Assembly: GCA_958445895.1 (NCBI GenBank) | Contig: CAUCTV010000004.1 | Location: 1 to 64,000 of the forward strand | Length of the DNA stretch: 64,000 nucleotides | Source of the DNA: an uncultured Collinsella sp. | GTDB taxonomy: Bacteria > Actinomycetota > Coriobacteriia > Coriobacteriales > Coriobacteriaceae | Reading direction: 5' to 3' | In this document: one piece after another, positions 1-8,912 of the stretch | Position numbering within the stretch: the first letter of the stretch is position 1 | Layout: the number at the start of each line of letters is the position of its first letter | Position numbers and translations under genes: made by a program | Notes under the pieces: generated by a model | What the model was told of the DNA's origin: nothing | Databases searched by the model: none | Seen by the model: the letters and a program-made list of their open reading frames with translations, nothing else

Positions 1-1
1 G

Positions 2-286
2 CCCTACATTCCGTTTGCGGACTGCCACTCGGATGCGACCGGCGGCTGGATTGAGGATGCGCCGTGGCAAGAGCTCGACGTTGACTTCCCGCAAGCGCTG
101 CAGGAGATGGTCCCGCCCACGAAGCTCCCCGGGTTGGTCGAGGTCCTTCGCCAAGATCCGCGCCGCGCGGGTAGCAAGCACGAGCCAAACCGCATTTACC
201 ACTTGGCTTACGCTGGGCTCGACATATCCTTTACGGTTGACGGATCCAAGTTGACGGTAACCGCCGTCAACGACGCGCGGGACTAG
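2..286 (+). CDS. C-terminal part of an unknown protein, cut by the left edge
   Basis: An open frame runs in from before the window and ends at the TAG at 284-286, giving 94 visible residues. The translation begins PYIPFADCHSDATGGWIEDA and ends with a segment resembling beta strands (LDISFTVDGSKLTVTAVND). There is no internal start with a Shine-Dalgarno site, so the gene most likely starts upstream. I do not recognise the family. The codon use fits the neighbouring genes, which is why this frame was preferred over the other open frames here. A 112-base gap without a clear terminator separates it from the aminotransferase gene. Confidence 0.6.
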   Translation, partial: PYIPFADCHSDATGGWIEDAPWQELDVDFPQALQEMVPPTKLPGLVEVLRQDPRRAGSKHEPNRIYHLAYAGLDISFTVDGSKLTVTAVNDARD

Positions 287-398
287 CCAGCCATTCGATG
301 GCGCTCGCCAAATTCAACGCCAAACCCCGTGCCAAAATCGCCCACGCTGGTGGACAATAACGCCTATCAAAACAATCCGCTTTGCACGGGAGCTCAGC

Positions 399-1613
399 AT
401 GAAATACGACTTTACTTCGCTTATCGACCGCCACGGCATGGACGCCATCGCCGTTGACTCCTGGGGCGAGATCCCTGGCATGGCTCCGAACGCGCCCGAC
501 GAGGGCTTCGACCGCATCCCCATGTGGGTGGCGGACATGAATTTTGCCACGGTGCCCACGGTCCAGGAGCACATCATTCAGCGCGCCCAGCATCCCATGT
601 TTGGCTATTTCGATCCGCGCGACGAGTACTTCGACCGCATCATCGAATGGCAGAGCCGACGTAATGGCGTCGAGGGTCTGCTCCCGGAGCATATCGGCTA
701 CGAAAACGGCGTGCTGGGCGGTGTCGTGTCGACCCTGCGGGCGTATGTCCAGCCGGGCGATGCGGTGCTGGTCCACAGCCCTACCTACATCGGCTTTACC
801 AAGTCCATCGAAGCCGCGGGCTATCGCATTGTCCACAGCCCGCTTAAGCTCGACGACCAGGGCGTGTGGCGCATGGACTTTGAGGACATGGAACGCAAGC
901 TCACCCAAAACCACATCCACGCCGCGGTGTTCTGCTCGCCGCACAATCCTTGTGGCCGCGTATGGGAGCGCGACGAGATCGAGCGCGCCATGGACATCTA
1001 TCGCCGGCACGATTGCGTGGTGATTTCGGACGAGATTTGGTCCGACATCATCTTGCCCGGTCACAAGCATATCCCGACGCAGTCGGTGAGCGAGGATGTC
1101 CGCATGCGCACGGTCGCCCTCTATGCGCCCAGCAAGACGTTTAACCTGGCGGGCCTGGTCGGCAGCTACCACATCATCTATAACGAGACGCTGCGCGACC
1201 GCGTGTGCGCCGTGTCCAATAAGACCCACTACAACGAGATGAATGTCCTTTCGATGCATGCGCTTATCGGCGCCTACCAGCCGCAGGGCTACGAGTGGCT
1301 CGATGAGCTCAACGAGGTTATCGAGGGCAACATTGACTACTTCTGCGATTACGTGGACGAGCATTTTGAGGGCGTGTCCTATTCGCGCCCGCAGGGCACC
1401 TATATGGTGTTCCTGGACTGCACGGAGTGGTGCTGCGTGCATGGGCACGATATTCAGTGGCTGCTCGACGAGGGGGCGCGTGTGGGCGTGGGCTATCAGG
1501 ACGGCCGTCCATTCCATGGACCTTGCCACATTCGCGTGAATCTGGCGCTGCCGCTTTCGCGTGTAAGGGAGGCGTGCGACCGCTTGGACCGCTACGTTTT
1601 TAATGCACGGTAA
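399..1613 (+). CDS. MalY/PatB-type PLP aminotransferase (probable cystathionine beta-lyase)
   Basis: This 404-residue fold type I PLP enzyme resembles MalY/PatB, which cleave C-S bonds in cystathionine or cysteine to release pyruvate and ammonia. The N-terminus has the family pattern of a short substrate segment followed by PMWVADMNF. The region VFCSPHNPCGRVW and the Asp of SDEIWSDI are the usual pyridine-contacting elements. YAPSKTFNLAGL carries the Schiff-base lysine. The length is normal for the family. A GGGAG Shine-Dalgarno about 6 bases upstream supports the ATG at 399. It is probably cytoplasmic and transcribed alone. The exact substrate cannot be read from sequence; aminotransferase activity is an alternative. 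Confidence 0.9.
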   Translation: MKYDFTSLIDRHGMDAIAVDSWGEIPGMAPNAPDEGFDRIPMWVADMNFATVPTVQEHIIQRAQHPMFGYFDPRDEYFDRIIEWQSRRNGVEGLLPEHIGYENGVLGGVVSTLRAYVQPGDAVLVHSPTYIGFTKSIEAAGYRIVHSPLKLDDQGVWRMDFEDMERKLTQNHIHAAVFCSPHNPCGRVWERDEIERAMDIYRRHDCVVISDEIWSDIILPGHKHIPTQSVSEDVRMRTVALYAPSKTFNLAGLVGSYHIIYNETLRDRVCAVSNKTHYNEMNVLSMHALIGAYQPQGYEWLDELNEVIEGNIDYFCDYVDEHFEGVSYSRPQGTYMVFLDCTEWCCVHGHDIQWLLDEGARVGVGYQDGRPFHGPCHIRVNLALPLSRVREACDRLDRYVFNAR

Positions 1614-1755
1614 GTGAGTGCTGCATGCGGGGCTGTCTGCCAGATTGGCTGGAAGGCCCCGTATGGTAAAGCATCTGTAACCATTGAGCGCAAGCGCGGT
1701 TTTGTCTGCTAATATCTTTGCTCTTGAGTCTGTAAACAGGATCGTCTGGAGCTCG

Positions 1756-2625
1756 ATGAAAAGACCTCGTCGCTCGGCCGCCATATCGTTGTTTGTTGCG
1801 CTTGCAGTGGTGGGCGCCTTTGTCGTGGCGATAGCTGGCTGTTCCGGGTTGAATGATGGGGCCGCGGCGTCTGCATCAGAAGGCGCAGCCGCCTCGCAGG
1901 TCAAAGACGACAACCTTAAGACGCTCAACGTTGGCAGCGACCTCTATCCACCGTTTGTGTATAGCAACGAGTACGGCGATATTGTTGGCCTGGATGTCGA
2001 TATTTTGACCGAGGCTTTGGGCCGCATTGGCTACAAGCCAAAGTACCAGCTGATCGACTGGGAAAAGAAGAAAGAGCTGCTGGCGAGCGGCGAGCTCGAT
2101 TGCGTCATGGGCAGCTTTAGTATGACGGGCCGCGAAGGCGAGTATCGCTGGGCGGGGCCGTACCTTGCGAGCCGACAGGTGGTTGCTGTCGATCCCGAAA
2201 GCGATATCTACACGCTTGCCGATCTTGAGGGTAGGGTCGTGGCGGTCCAGTCCACCACCAAGCCCGAATCGATTCTGCTCAATCACACCAATGAAAACGT
2301 TCCGCAGATTAAGGAGCTCTACAGCTTTTCGGACCGCTCGTACCTGAACCCGGCGCTTGTCGAGGGCCTAGTCGACGCCATCGCCGCGCATGAGTCCTCG
2401 CTGCTCACCTACGAAAAAGACTATGGCGTGACGTATCGCATTTTGTCTGAGCCGCTGCTAGAGGTTGGTTTGGGCACCGCTTTCGATATCAACGACACAC
2501 GCGGCATCGACGTTAAGCTCACCCATGCCTACCAAGAAATGCTTGCCGATGGCACCATGGAGCGCCTGGTGTCAAAGTATTTTGATGACCCTTCGCCCTT
2601 TTTGAATGTGGAGGGCCTGTCATGA
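1756..2625 (+). CDS. Amino-acid-type substrate-binding lipoprotein (SBP_bac_3)
   Basis: This is a 289-residue family 3 extracellular solute-binding protein. It starts with a positively charged n-region (MKRPRRSA), a hydrophobic core and a lipobox ending IAGC, so it should be lipid-anchored outside the membrane. A short Ala/Ser-rich spacer precedes the binding domain, which begins near TLNVGSDLYPPFVY and continues through DILTEALGRIGY and GELDCVMGSFSMTGREGEY. A GGAG site 6 bases upstream supports the ATG at 1756; a longer frame is open upstream but lacks this site. The stop overlaps the next start by 4 bases (ATGA). No ABC permease or ATPase lies nearby, so it probably acts as the ligand sensor for the adjacent kinase rather than as a transporter component. 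Confidence 0.88.
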   Translation: MKRPRRSAAISLFVALAVVGAFVVAIAGCSGLNDGAAASASEGAAASQVKDDNLKTLNVGSDLYPPFVYSNEYGDIVGLDVDILTEALGRIGYKPKYQLIDWEKKKELLASGELDCVMGSFSMTGREGEYRWAGPYLASRQVVAVDPESDIYTLADLEGRVVAVQSTTKPESILLNHTNENVPQIKELYSFSDRSYLNPALVEGLVDAIAAHESSLLTYEKDYGVTYRILSEPLLEVGLGTAFDINDTRGIDVKLTHAYQEMLADGTMERLVSKYFDDPSPFLNVEGLS

Positions 2626-4814
2626 TTGATGCGTCCGACCACACCGCTCAGGAGCGGGGCGATCGTTCGGCACGGGAATGGCTCATCGTCGTCCTGTTGG
2701 GGATAGCGCTCTCGATTGTTGCCGGCGTGACGAGCTACGCCTACACGACAGCTCAGGCCGAGCAGCGCTTTGCCGACGTTGTCGATTACGTGGCGACACA
2801 GAGCCTTTCCTACGATGCGTTCAACAGCGCCTATGCGACCAAAAACCTGATTCGCGTTATGGAGATCGCCGGAGAGGCGGCGCGCGATATGGAGCGCGAC
2901 GGCTCGGTGGATAACGCTACGTTGGAGCAATATGCTGACCAGTTTAATGTGACAGCGCTGATCGTAACGGATGCATCGGGCAACTTGGTGTCCGAGTCCT
3001 CGAAGGATGACGTGGGCTACGAGTCGCTCGCCGCGAATCTCAAAGAGGCGCCTGTGCTGGAGGTGGCAGCCCATCCGCTTAAGTCCTATACCGCTCGCAT
3101 TACGCTTGCGGACGATTCGGTCGCAGACATTGGCTGCGTGGCCCGGCGGGACGGTGAGGGCATCGTTGTCGCGGTGAGGCACCAGAGCGCCAAGGCGGTC
3201 GCGAGCAATACGCTCAAGTTGCAGAGCTTGCTCGATGGTTATGAGACCATCGATAGCGGCAATATCGTGATCGAAAACGACGGTAAGGTCGTTGCGACCA
3301 ACGCTGTTGAGCCCGCCGTGTCAGGCGTGTTCGATTTGCCTGCGACGGATGCCATCGTTGTCAACGGCATTAAGGAGCGTTGCCTGGCTGGTAAGGTCAG
3401 ATTGGTTAACGACAGCGGTGAGTGGTATCTGGGCACATTTGGTAAAGCGCGCGATTTTTACGTGTACACCTATGCTCCCGCGCAGCGTTACTTTGAGGTT
3501 GTTGCCGCTGTTGTTGCCAGCGTGTTGGCACTCTACGGCGGTGTTATAGCCACTGTTGTGTTGGTGCGCCGCCGCGCCGAGAGCCAACGCTTTGCCGACC
3601 TGTTGCTGCAGGAGCGCGACTATGGCGACAAACTGGCAAAAGCGGCGCGCGAAGCTTCGTCTGCCAACTCTGCAAAGACGGAGTTCCTGCGTCGCATGAG
3701 TCACGACCTGCGCACGCCCATCAACGGCATTCGCGGTATGGTCGAGGTGGGCAATGCCAACGCGGACGACTTGCAAAAGCAGACTGAGTGCCGCTCAAAG
3801 ATCTGGACGGCGTCGGGACTGTTGCTCGACCTTGCGAACGAGGCACTCGATATGAGCCGCTTGGAGAGCGGGCAGGTCGACCTGAATCTCGTGCCTACAG
3901 ATATGGTGGCCCTCAACCGTGAGGTGTGCGATATTCTGGAGCGCCAAGCCGAGGAGCGCCTGGTGACAATTATCTGCGACCAACGGACTCTTGATCATCC
4001 CTATGCCCGGGTGAGCGTGACGCACCTCAAGCGTCTGTTGCTCAATATTGCCGGTAATGCCGTCAAGTACAACCGCCAGGGCGGCTATGTTCGCCTGACA
4101 TGCCGCGAGGTGGAGCCGGTGGACGGTGTCCCCGTCTATGAATACACGATCGCCGATAACGGCATTGGCATGAGCGAGGAGTTTCAACAGCACCTCTACG
4201 AGCCGTTCAGCCGCGAGGAACAGCAGGTGGAAGGCGCTTCATCGGGAACTGGCCTGGGCGCGTCTATTGCCAAACAGTTGGTCGAGCTTATGGGCGGAAC
4301 CATGAGCTTTACGAGCGCCTTGGGGCGGGGGACGACGTTTACCATTTGCCTGCCGTTTGAGAAGTGCAAGAGTTCCGAGATTCCCCAGGCAGTTCGCGTG
4401 GATGCAGGCGACAGCGACGTGATCCAGGGCCTGCGTGTTTTGCTCGTAGAGGATAACGACCTGAATGCCGAGATCGCACAGTTTACGCTCGACCGCGCCG
4501 GTGCCGTCGTGACACATGTTAAAGATGGCGAGTCTGCCGTCGAGACGTTTGCCGCGAGCGCGCCGCACGAGTACGACGTGGTATTGATGGACATCATGAT
4601 GCCCGGCATCGATGGCCTTGAGGCCACGCGTCAGATTCGAGCGCTCGATCGCGAGGACGCCGCGACCACGCCGATTATCGCCGTGAGCGCCAATGCCTTT
4701 GCCGACGACCGTAGGCTTTCGCGCGAGGCGGGCATGAACGCGCATCTGAGCAAACCCGTGAGTTCTCAGGATCTCGTTGAGGCGCTTGCGCACATAGCCG
4801 CCGACGCTTCATAA
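2622..4814 (+). CDS. Membrane hybrid sensor histidine kinase with receiver domain
   Basis: This is a 730-residue hybrid kinase. A first membrane segment lies at about residues 20-45, an extracytoplasmic sensor at about 48-275 and a second membrane segment at about 290-315. A HisKA domain follows with phospho-acceptor His361 in MSHDLRTPING. The HATPase_c domain has N, G1 and G2 boxes (NIAGNAVKYN, DNGIGM, GTGLGASIAKQL). The C-terminal receiver has Asp657 in VLMDIMMPG and the conserved Lys in LSKP. It is translationally coupled to the binding lipoprotein gene upstream, so the pair probably forms one sensing complex at the membrane. No HPt domain or DNA-binding response regulator is encoded here, so the output is unknown. 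Confidence 0.93.
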   Translation: MIDASDHTAQERGDRSAREWLIVVLLGIALSIVAGVTSYAYTTAQAEQRFADVVDYVATQSLSYDAFNSAYATKNLIRVMEIAGEAARDMERDGSVDNATLEQYADQFNVTALIVTDASGNLVSESSKDDVGYESLAANLKEAPVLEVAAHPLKSYTARITLADDSVADIGCVARRDGEGIVVAVRHQSAKAVASNTLKLQSLLDGYETIDSGNIVIENDGKVVATNAVEPAVSGVFDLPATDAIVVNGIKERCLAGKVRLVNDSGEWYLGTFGKARDFYVYTYAPAQRYFEVVAAVVASVLALYGGVIATVVLVRRRAESQRFADLLLQERDYGDKLAKAAREASSANSAKTEFLRRMSHDLRTPINGIRGMVEVGNANADDLQKQTECRSKIWTASGLLLDLANEALDMSRLESGQVDLNLVPTDMVALNREVCDILERQAEERLVTIICDQRTLDHPYARVSVTHLKRLLLNIAGNAVKYNRQGGYVRLTCREVEPVDGVPVYEYTIADNGIGMSEEFQQHLYEPFSREEQQVEGASSGTGLGASIAKQLVELMGGTMSFTSALGRGTTFTICLPFEKCKSSEIPQAVRVDAGDSDVIQGLRVLLVEDNDLNAEIAQFTLDRAGAVVTHVKDGESAVETFAASAPHEYDVVLMDIMMPGIDGLEATRQIRALDREDAATTPIIAVSANAFADDRRLSREAGMNAHLSKPVSSQDLVEALAHIAADAS

Positions 4815-4821
4815 ACAAATA

Positions 4822-4851
4822 GCTCGGTTCCAATACTGGTTGGAACCGAGC
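4822..4851 (+). terminator. Rho-independent terminator after the sensor operon
   Basis: A perfect 12-base stem (GCTCGGTTCCAA at 4822-4833, complement at 4840-4851) with a 6-base loop follows the stop codon by 7 bases, and ATTTTGCTATTT follows it. It ends the lipoprotein-kinase operon and lies between converging genes, so it could work in both directions. Confidence 0.85.
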
Positions 4852-4883
4852 CATTTTGCTATTTGCAGGACCTGTTTTTGGGC

Positions 4884-5363
4884 TTACTTTTCATGGATCT
4901 GCTTGCCGCAAAGATGCTCAATCGAAATCTCGTAGAGTTGGACGCCCTTGATGTCTTTGGCGATTTCCTCTTCAACTTCTTCGGCAGAGGGGTAGTACTT
5001 AAGCGCGAGCTGGCGGACTTTGTCCTCGATAAACGCAGGTGTCTCATCTACCAGACGGCAACGACCAAAGACCACGGTGCTCATAACATAGGGAGCCCAG
5101 TCATCGTCCTTGTACCACTCGTTGCCGTAAACGGTAAAGCAGACTTTATCATCACGCCTGAGTGAATCGACCTTGTGGCCAGCCTTGGCACCATGGAAAT
5201 AAATCTTGTCGTGCTCGGCGTCAAAGAAGTAGTTGACGGGAATGGCATACGGGTAGCCACCATCGCCGTTGACGGCAAAGACACCGCGCTTGCAGATAGC
5301 GAGCAACTCGCGCGCTTCCTCGTCAGTGATGGCGCGTTTCTTTCGACGTAAGGGCCTAAACAT
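4884..5363 (-). CDS. Pyridoxamine 5'-phosphate oxidase-fold flavoprotein (NimA-like)
   Basis: This 159-residue protein has a split-barrel FMN-binding fold. Family features are the N-terminal DEEARELLAICKRGVFAVNGDGGYPYAIPVNYFF segment, IYFHGAKAGHK and the KVCFTVYG strand. Members include nitroimidazole reductase-like and general FMN- or heme-binding proteins; the substrate is not predictable. The start at 5363 (MFRPLRRKKR) has an AGAAAGGAA Shine-Dalgarno with 7 bases of spacing; an upstream in-frame start does not. It sits between two convergent sensor operons and is probably transcribed alone. Confidence 0.82.
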   Translation of the reverse strand: MFRPLRRKKRAITDEEARELLAICKRGVFAVNGDGGYPYAIPVNYFFDAEHDKIYFHGAKAGHKVDSLRRDDKVCFTVYGNEWYKDDDWAPYVMSTVVFGRCRLVDETPAFIEDKVRQLALKYYPSAEEVEEEIAKDIKGVQLYEISIEHLCGKQIHEK

Positions 5364-5405
5364 CGTTGGCTTCCTTTCTAACTGTGCATGGTGGGTGGGC
5401 ACAAA

Positions 5406-8210
5406 CTATAGCGAAACAGTTCCGTTTTTCTTGATGCGGGCGAGGATGTTTTTGAGCTTGTTAAAGTCGAGCGGTTTGGGCAGATGGGCGTTCATGCCGG
5501 CATCGTGTGCCGCCTTGGCGTCCTCGGCAAAGGCATTGGCGGTGAGCGCGATGATGGGGATGTCGGCTGCATCGGCCTTCTCGCTCAGACGAATCGCGCG
5601 AGTTGCCTCGTAGCCATCCATACCCGGCATCATGATGTCCATCAGGATCGTATCGAAGCTGCCGGCGGGACGACTAGTGTATAGTTCGACCGCTTCTTTG
5701 CCGTCGGCGGCGCGAGTTACGACGATGCCTTCGCTTTCGAGCAGGGCCTGGGCAATTTCGGCATTGAGCTCGTTGTCTTCGGCCAAAAGAACGTTCATGC
5801 CGGCAAGCGAGCAGCTGATCGCCTGCTCGTCCGCACCTTCTCTTGCCTGAGGGTTCTTGTCGATATCGAGCGGAATCTGGACGTTGAACGTACTTCCCAT
5901 GCCGACCTCGCTCGAAATCTCAATCGTGCCGCCCATCATGTCTATGAGCGATTTGACGATCGGCATGCCCATGCCAGTTCCCTGAAATTTACTGCGGGCA
6001 TCGTTGCCCTCTTGGGCAAACGGTTCGTAGATGTGCTTTAGAAACTCGGGCGACATGCCGATGCCGGTGTCCGAGACGCTAAAGCAAAACACGGCGTGCT
6101 CGTCGTCGACCGGCTTGATGGTCGATGAGAACGTGACGGTGCCTCCGTGCTTGTTGTACTTGATGCTGTTGTCGAGCAGGTTGACAATGATCTGCCGAAT
6201 ATGGGTGGGGCTGCCGATCATATATTGGTCGACAGCGTAGGGCTCGCTGGTGTCGAGCATGGTTATGCCGCGGTCCGATGCGCGGAGCTTGCACAGTACG
6301 AGCGCATTGTCGCACAGCTCTTTAAGGTTGAATGATTCGTGCTCGAGTGTCACTTTGCGCTCCTCGATCCTGCCCATCTCGAGGATGTCGTTAATCAGTG
6401 ACAGCAGGTGATTGGCGGCAACGCGCGCCTTGGCGCGGCTTTCGCGGGCGACCTGCATGTCGCCTTCTCTCAATTCCTCAATTTCGATAAGACCCAGGAT
6501 GCCGTTGAGCGGCGTGCGGATGTCGTGGCTCATGCGCGTGAGGAAAGCGGTTTTGGCGGCGTTGGCGGCATCAGCTTTCTGCCGTTCTGTCTGTGCGCGG
6601 TAAAGCGACCAGACAAGGATGATGATGCCGGTGAGCAAAATGCAGATGACGACTGCCGCAATGACGATGCGGTTGCGGTAGAGAAGTCGGAACGCATCCG
6701 ATTCTTGCGCCGAGTACGATGTGGGGAAATAGCTGTTTGCAGAGAGCGATTCACCTGCATTGACGATGCCCTTATTGATGATTCCCAGCAGCTCGGGCTT
6801 GCCGCGCGAAATTAAACACGATAGTTGCGCCGTGTTGGTGAGTTCCTGTGTTTCGAAATCCTCGATGTCGTAGATGTCGCGGAGAGTTTCCAGGCGCGTG
6901 CTGGAGACAATGATGCAACGTGCCTTCCCCTCATTGAGGGCTTTGAGCACCTCGCCGTCATTCGAATACTCGGTTACCGTTGCGTTCGGAAAGAGACTTT
7001 CGAGCTCAAAACGGTTAACGATTGTGCTCTTTGTACAAGCGATGTTCTTAAGGTCGCTGTTCAGGTTTTTGCCACTGTGAATGGCGGTCAGCGAAACCGT
7101 TCCCATCGAGTTTGACTGGATGACCCCTGTCTGCTCGGCGAGCCAGTAGTCGCGAAACAACGGCAGGGCGACATCGATGGTTCCGTTGGAAAGGGCTTTG
7201 ATCATTTGCTTGTTGTTCGAGAGTGCGATTGTATTGACCGTAATGCCAAACTTGTCGTGCAACGTCGTTGCAAGCGAGGCGAGCGACCCTTCCATTTCGC
7301 CGTCGTCATTTTGCGTACAGTAGGGAAGTTGGTTTTTAAGATAGCCGAGCGTGATGGTATTGCCGTTTTCTTTGAGCCAGGTGGTCTCGGTGCCGGTGAG
7401 CGATGACGAGCCACTGTTTTGGGTCGAGTAACTCGATTTGACTTCCTCGTTATAGCGCGGGTTATCGCGGGCGATGGTCGCCATGGCGGCGTTGATGTCG
7501 TTCATCAGGTCAGGGCGGCTTTTGGGAACGGCAAAATAGTAGTCGCTCGAGCCTACGTAGAACATGGGTGACGCATCGGGCGACGAAATGGTGTCGTTCA
7601 TGATGACGGCGTCGACCTCGCCGTCTGCAAGCGCCTCAAAGAGGGCACTGCCGGTGTCGATTTCTTTATAGGTGCAGGTAACGCCTTCGTCGGCGAGCCA
7701 CTGCTGGCCGACGATAGTTTGCATAACGCCGGCGTTGCAGCCGATGGTAAGGCCTTGGAGCGCCTGGGGGTCGCCTTTGGCAAGGTCGTCGCGATCGGGC
7801 CTGGCGTAGATGTAGTAGCGCTCAGTGCCCTCGGGGTTCGAGGAAAAGAACAGCTTCTGCTCGCGCTCTGCCGAATACGAGATGTTGGGCATGAGGTCGA
7901 TTTCGCCCGCCTCGAGCATGTCCATAAGCTCGGAGAAGGTGCCGCTAACGTATTCGTATTGCCAGCCCTTTGTGTAATACGAGAGGGTCTGGAGGTACTC
8001 GTAGCCCCATCCCGAGAGGCGCTCGCCCGGCGTGCCTTCCTGGAAGCCTTTGTTGTTGACGAGCCAGCCAACGCGGACCGTCTTGACCTGCTGGTCGGAG
8101 TCGGCGGCAAAGGCCGGGGTGGGCATGACGGCGCTCAGTAGTGTGAGCGCAGCAAGCGCGACGGCTAGGGTGCGATATAGAGCTAAGCGAAGGACGGCGG
8201 AAGGTTTCAC
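5406..8210 (-). CDS. BvgS-like hybrid histidine kinase with two fused binding domains
   Basis: This protein of about 934 residues starts with a signal peptide ending near PTPAFA. Two SBP_bac_3-type domains follow (about residues 40-285, then 290-515). Next come one membrane segment rich in I and V (IVIAAVVICILLTGIIILVW), HisKA with His562 (MSHDIRTPLNG), HATPase_c (DNSIKYN, DTGIGM, GTGMGMPI) and a receiver with Asp858 (MDIMMPG). This is the layout of BvgS/EvgS-type sensors, but without an HPt domain. A GTG at 8210 is preferred because AGGA lies 7 bases upstream and the signal peptide then has normal length; an ATG at 8243 would add 11 residues and has no clear ribosome site. No cognate response regulator gene is nearby. 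Confidence 0.9.
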   Translation of the reverse strand: MKPSAVLRLALYRTLAVALAALTLLSAVMPTPAFAADSDQQVKTVRVGWLVNNKGFQEGTPGERLSGWGYEYLQTLSYYTKGWQYEYVSGTFSELMDMLEAGEIDLMPNISYSAEREQKLFFSSNPEGTERYYIYARPDRDDLAKGDPQALQGLTIGCNAGVMQTIVGQQWLADEGVTCTYKEIDTGSALFEALADGEVDAVIMNDTISSPDASPMFYVGSSDYYFAVPKSRPDLMNDINAAMATIARDNPRYNEEVKSSYSTQNSGSSSLTGTETTWLKENGNTITLGYLKNQLPYCTQNDDGEMEGSLASLATTLHDKFGITVNTIALSNNKQMIKALSNGTIDVALPLFRDYWLAEQTGVIQSNSMGTVSLTAIHSGKNLNSDLKNIACTKSTIVNRFELESLFPNATVTEYSNDGEVLKALNEGKARCIIVSSTRLETLRDIYDIEDFETQELTNTAQLSCLISRGKPELLGIINKGIVNAGESLSANSYFPTSYSAQESDAFRLLYRNRIVIAAVVICILLTGIIILVWSLYRAQTERQKADAANAAKTAFLTRMSHDIRTPLNGILGLIEIEELREGDMQVARESRAKARVAANHLLSLINDILEMGRIEERKVTLEHESFNLKELCDNALVLCKLRASDRGITMLDTSEPYAVDQYMIGSPTHIRQIIVNLLDNSIKYNKHGGTVTFSSTIKPVDDEHAVFCFSVSDTGIGMSPEFLKHIYEPFAQEGNDARSKFQGTGMGMPIVKSLIDMMGGTIEISSEVGMGSTFNVQIPLDIDKNPQAREGADEQAISCSLAGMNVLLAEDNELNAEIAQALLESEGIVVTRAADGKEAVELYTSRPAGSFDTILMDIMMPGMDGYEATRAIRLSEKADAADIPIIALTANAFAEDAKAAHDAGMNAHLPKPLDFNKLKNILARIKKNGTVSL

Positions 8211-8283
8211 AGGCAATCCTATCGAGTCGAGATAATACCGCATAAGGATACCAGCTCAGCCACCCTAACACCCGGCAGATGGG

Positions 8284-8340
8284 TAGTCATTGGGGACGTT
8301 CTTAAACGACTAGTCGCTGGGGACACTCTTTGCCGGAGTT
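8284..8340. repeat. Composite intergenic repeat modules
   Basis: This stretch contains TAGTCATTGGGGACGTT, then CGACTAGTCG (8307-8316), then CTGGGGACACTC (8317-8328). The same CGACTAGTC and CTGGGGGACACTC modules recur at 31172-31228, in a different order relative to GGCACTTAGGGAC. It looks like a mosaic of short non-coding repeat units. Confidence 0.55.
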
Positions 8341-8395
8341 GGCACTTAGGGACGTTCCCAATCTGTTTGACACAAAAGGAACGTCCCCAAGTGCC
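8341..8395. repeat. 18-bp-arm inverted repeat (GGCACTTAGGGACGTTCC family)
   Basis: Arms at 8341-8358 and 8378-8395 match at 17 of 18 positions around a 19-base loop. The sequence GGCACTTAGGGAC also occurs at 31181-31193. It resembles REP-type elements. It lies in the leader of the potassium channel gene; there is no U-tract, so it is not an obvious terminator. Confidence 0.7.
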
Positions 8396-8449
8396 GGATG
8401 TGCGACAATACCGAGCAACGTGATGGGGCGTCTGGGAAAAGGGGTCGCG

Positions 8450-8875
8450 ATGAACAAGTTGAGGACGCTTGCCGACGTGTTGCGCCAGGCTGGCTTTGCG
8501 CGCATCACCGGCCTGTTCCTTATCTTCTACCTGCTGTGCTCGACGGTCGTCTGGCTGTCCGACCCTTCGACCCTTACGTTTGGCGATGGCCTCTGGTTTA
8601 GCTTTGAGACCGTATCGACGATCGGCTTTGGCGATATCCCGGCCGAAACGCCGGTTGCCCGCGCTATCACCGTCGTTTTGAGCGTCATCAGCATCTTCTA
8701 CATCGCCATGCTCACGGGCGTGGCGGTGAACTACTGCAATACGCTCATCAAGATGCGCCAAAAGGACACCATGGCGCGCTTTATGGACGATCTTGAGCAC
8801 CTGGAAGAGCTCGATCGCGATGAGCTCGCCGACCTGTCGCGCCGCGTGCGCGAATATCGCCGACGCCAACGCTAG
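8450..8875 (+). CDS. Small two-TM potassium channel protein (Ion_trans_2)
   Basis: This 141-residue membrane protein has a first hydrophobic helix (ITGLFLIFYLLCSTVVWL), a pore helix with selectivity-filter motif STIGFGDIP, and a second helix (AITVVLSVISIFYIAMLTGVAV). A charged coiled-coil-like cytoplasmic tail follows (MDDLEHLEELDRDELADLSRR). TIGFGD is a normal variant of the K+ filter TVGYGD. It should assemble as a tetramer in the cytoplasmic membrane. The ATG at 8450 has AAAGGGG upstream; in-frame upstream starts would translate the palindromic repeat and are rejected. There is no RCK domain, so gating is unknown. Confidence 0.85.
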   Translation: MNKLRTLADVLRQAGFARITGLFLIFYLLCSTVVWLSDPSTLTFGDGLWFSFETVSTIGFGDIPAETPVARAITVVLSVISIFYIAMLTGVAVNYCNTLIKMRQKDTMARFMDDLEHLEELDRDELADLSRRVREYRRRQR

Positions 8876-8912
8876 GGCGGGCGCCGCGCGTCACGATGAG
8901 GGGGACAAAAAT

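Noticed and set aside
267..1928. A 553-codon minus-strand frame opposite the aminotransferase and lipoprotein genes
   Set aside because: It crosses two well-supported plus-strand genes and shows no domain or ribosome site.
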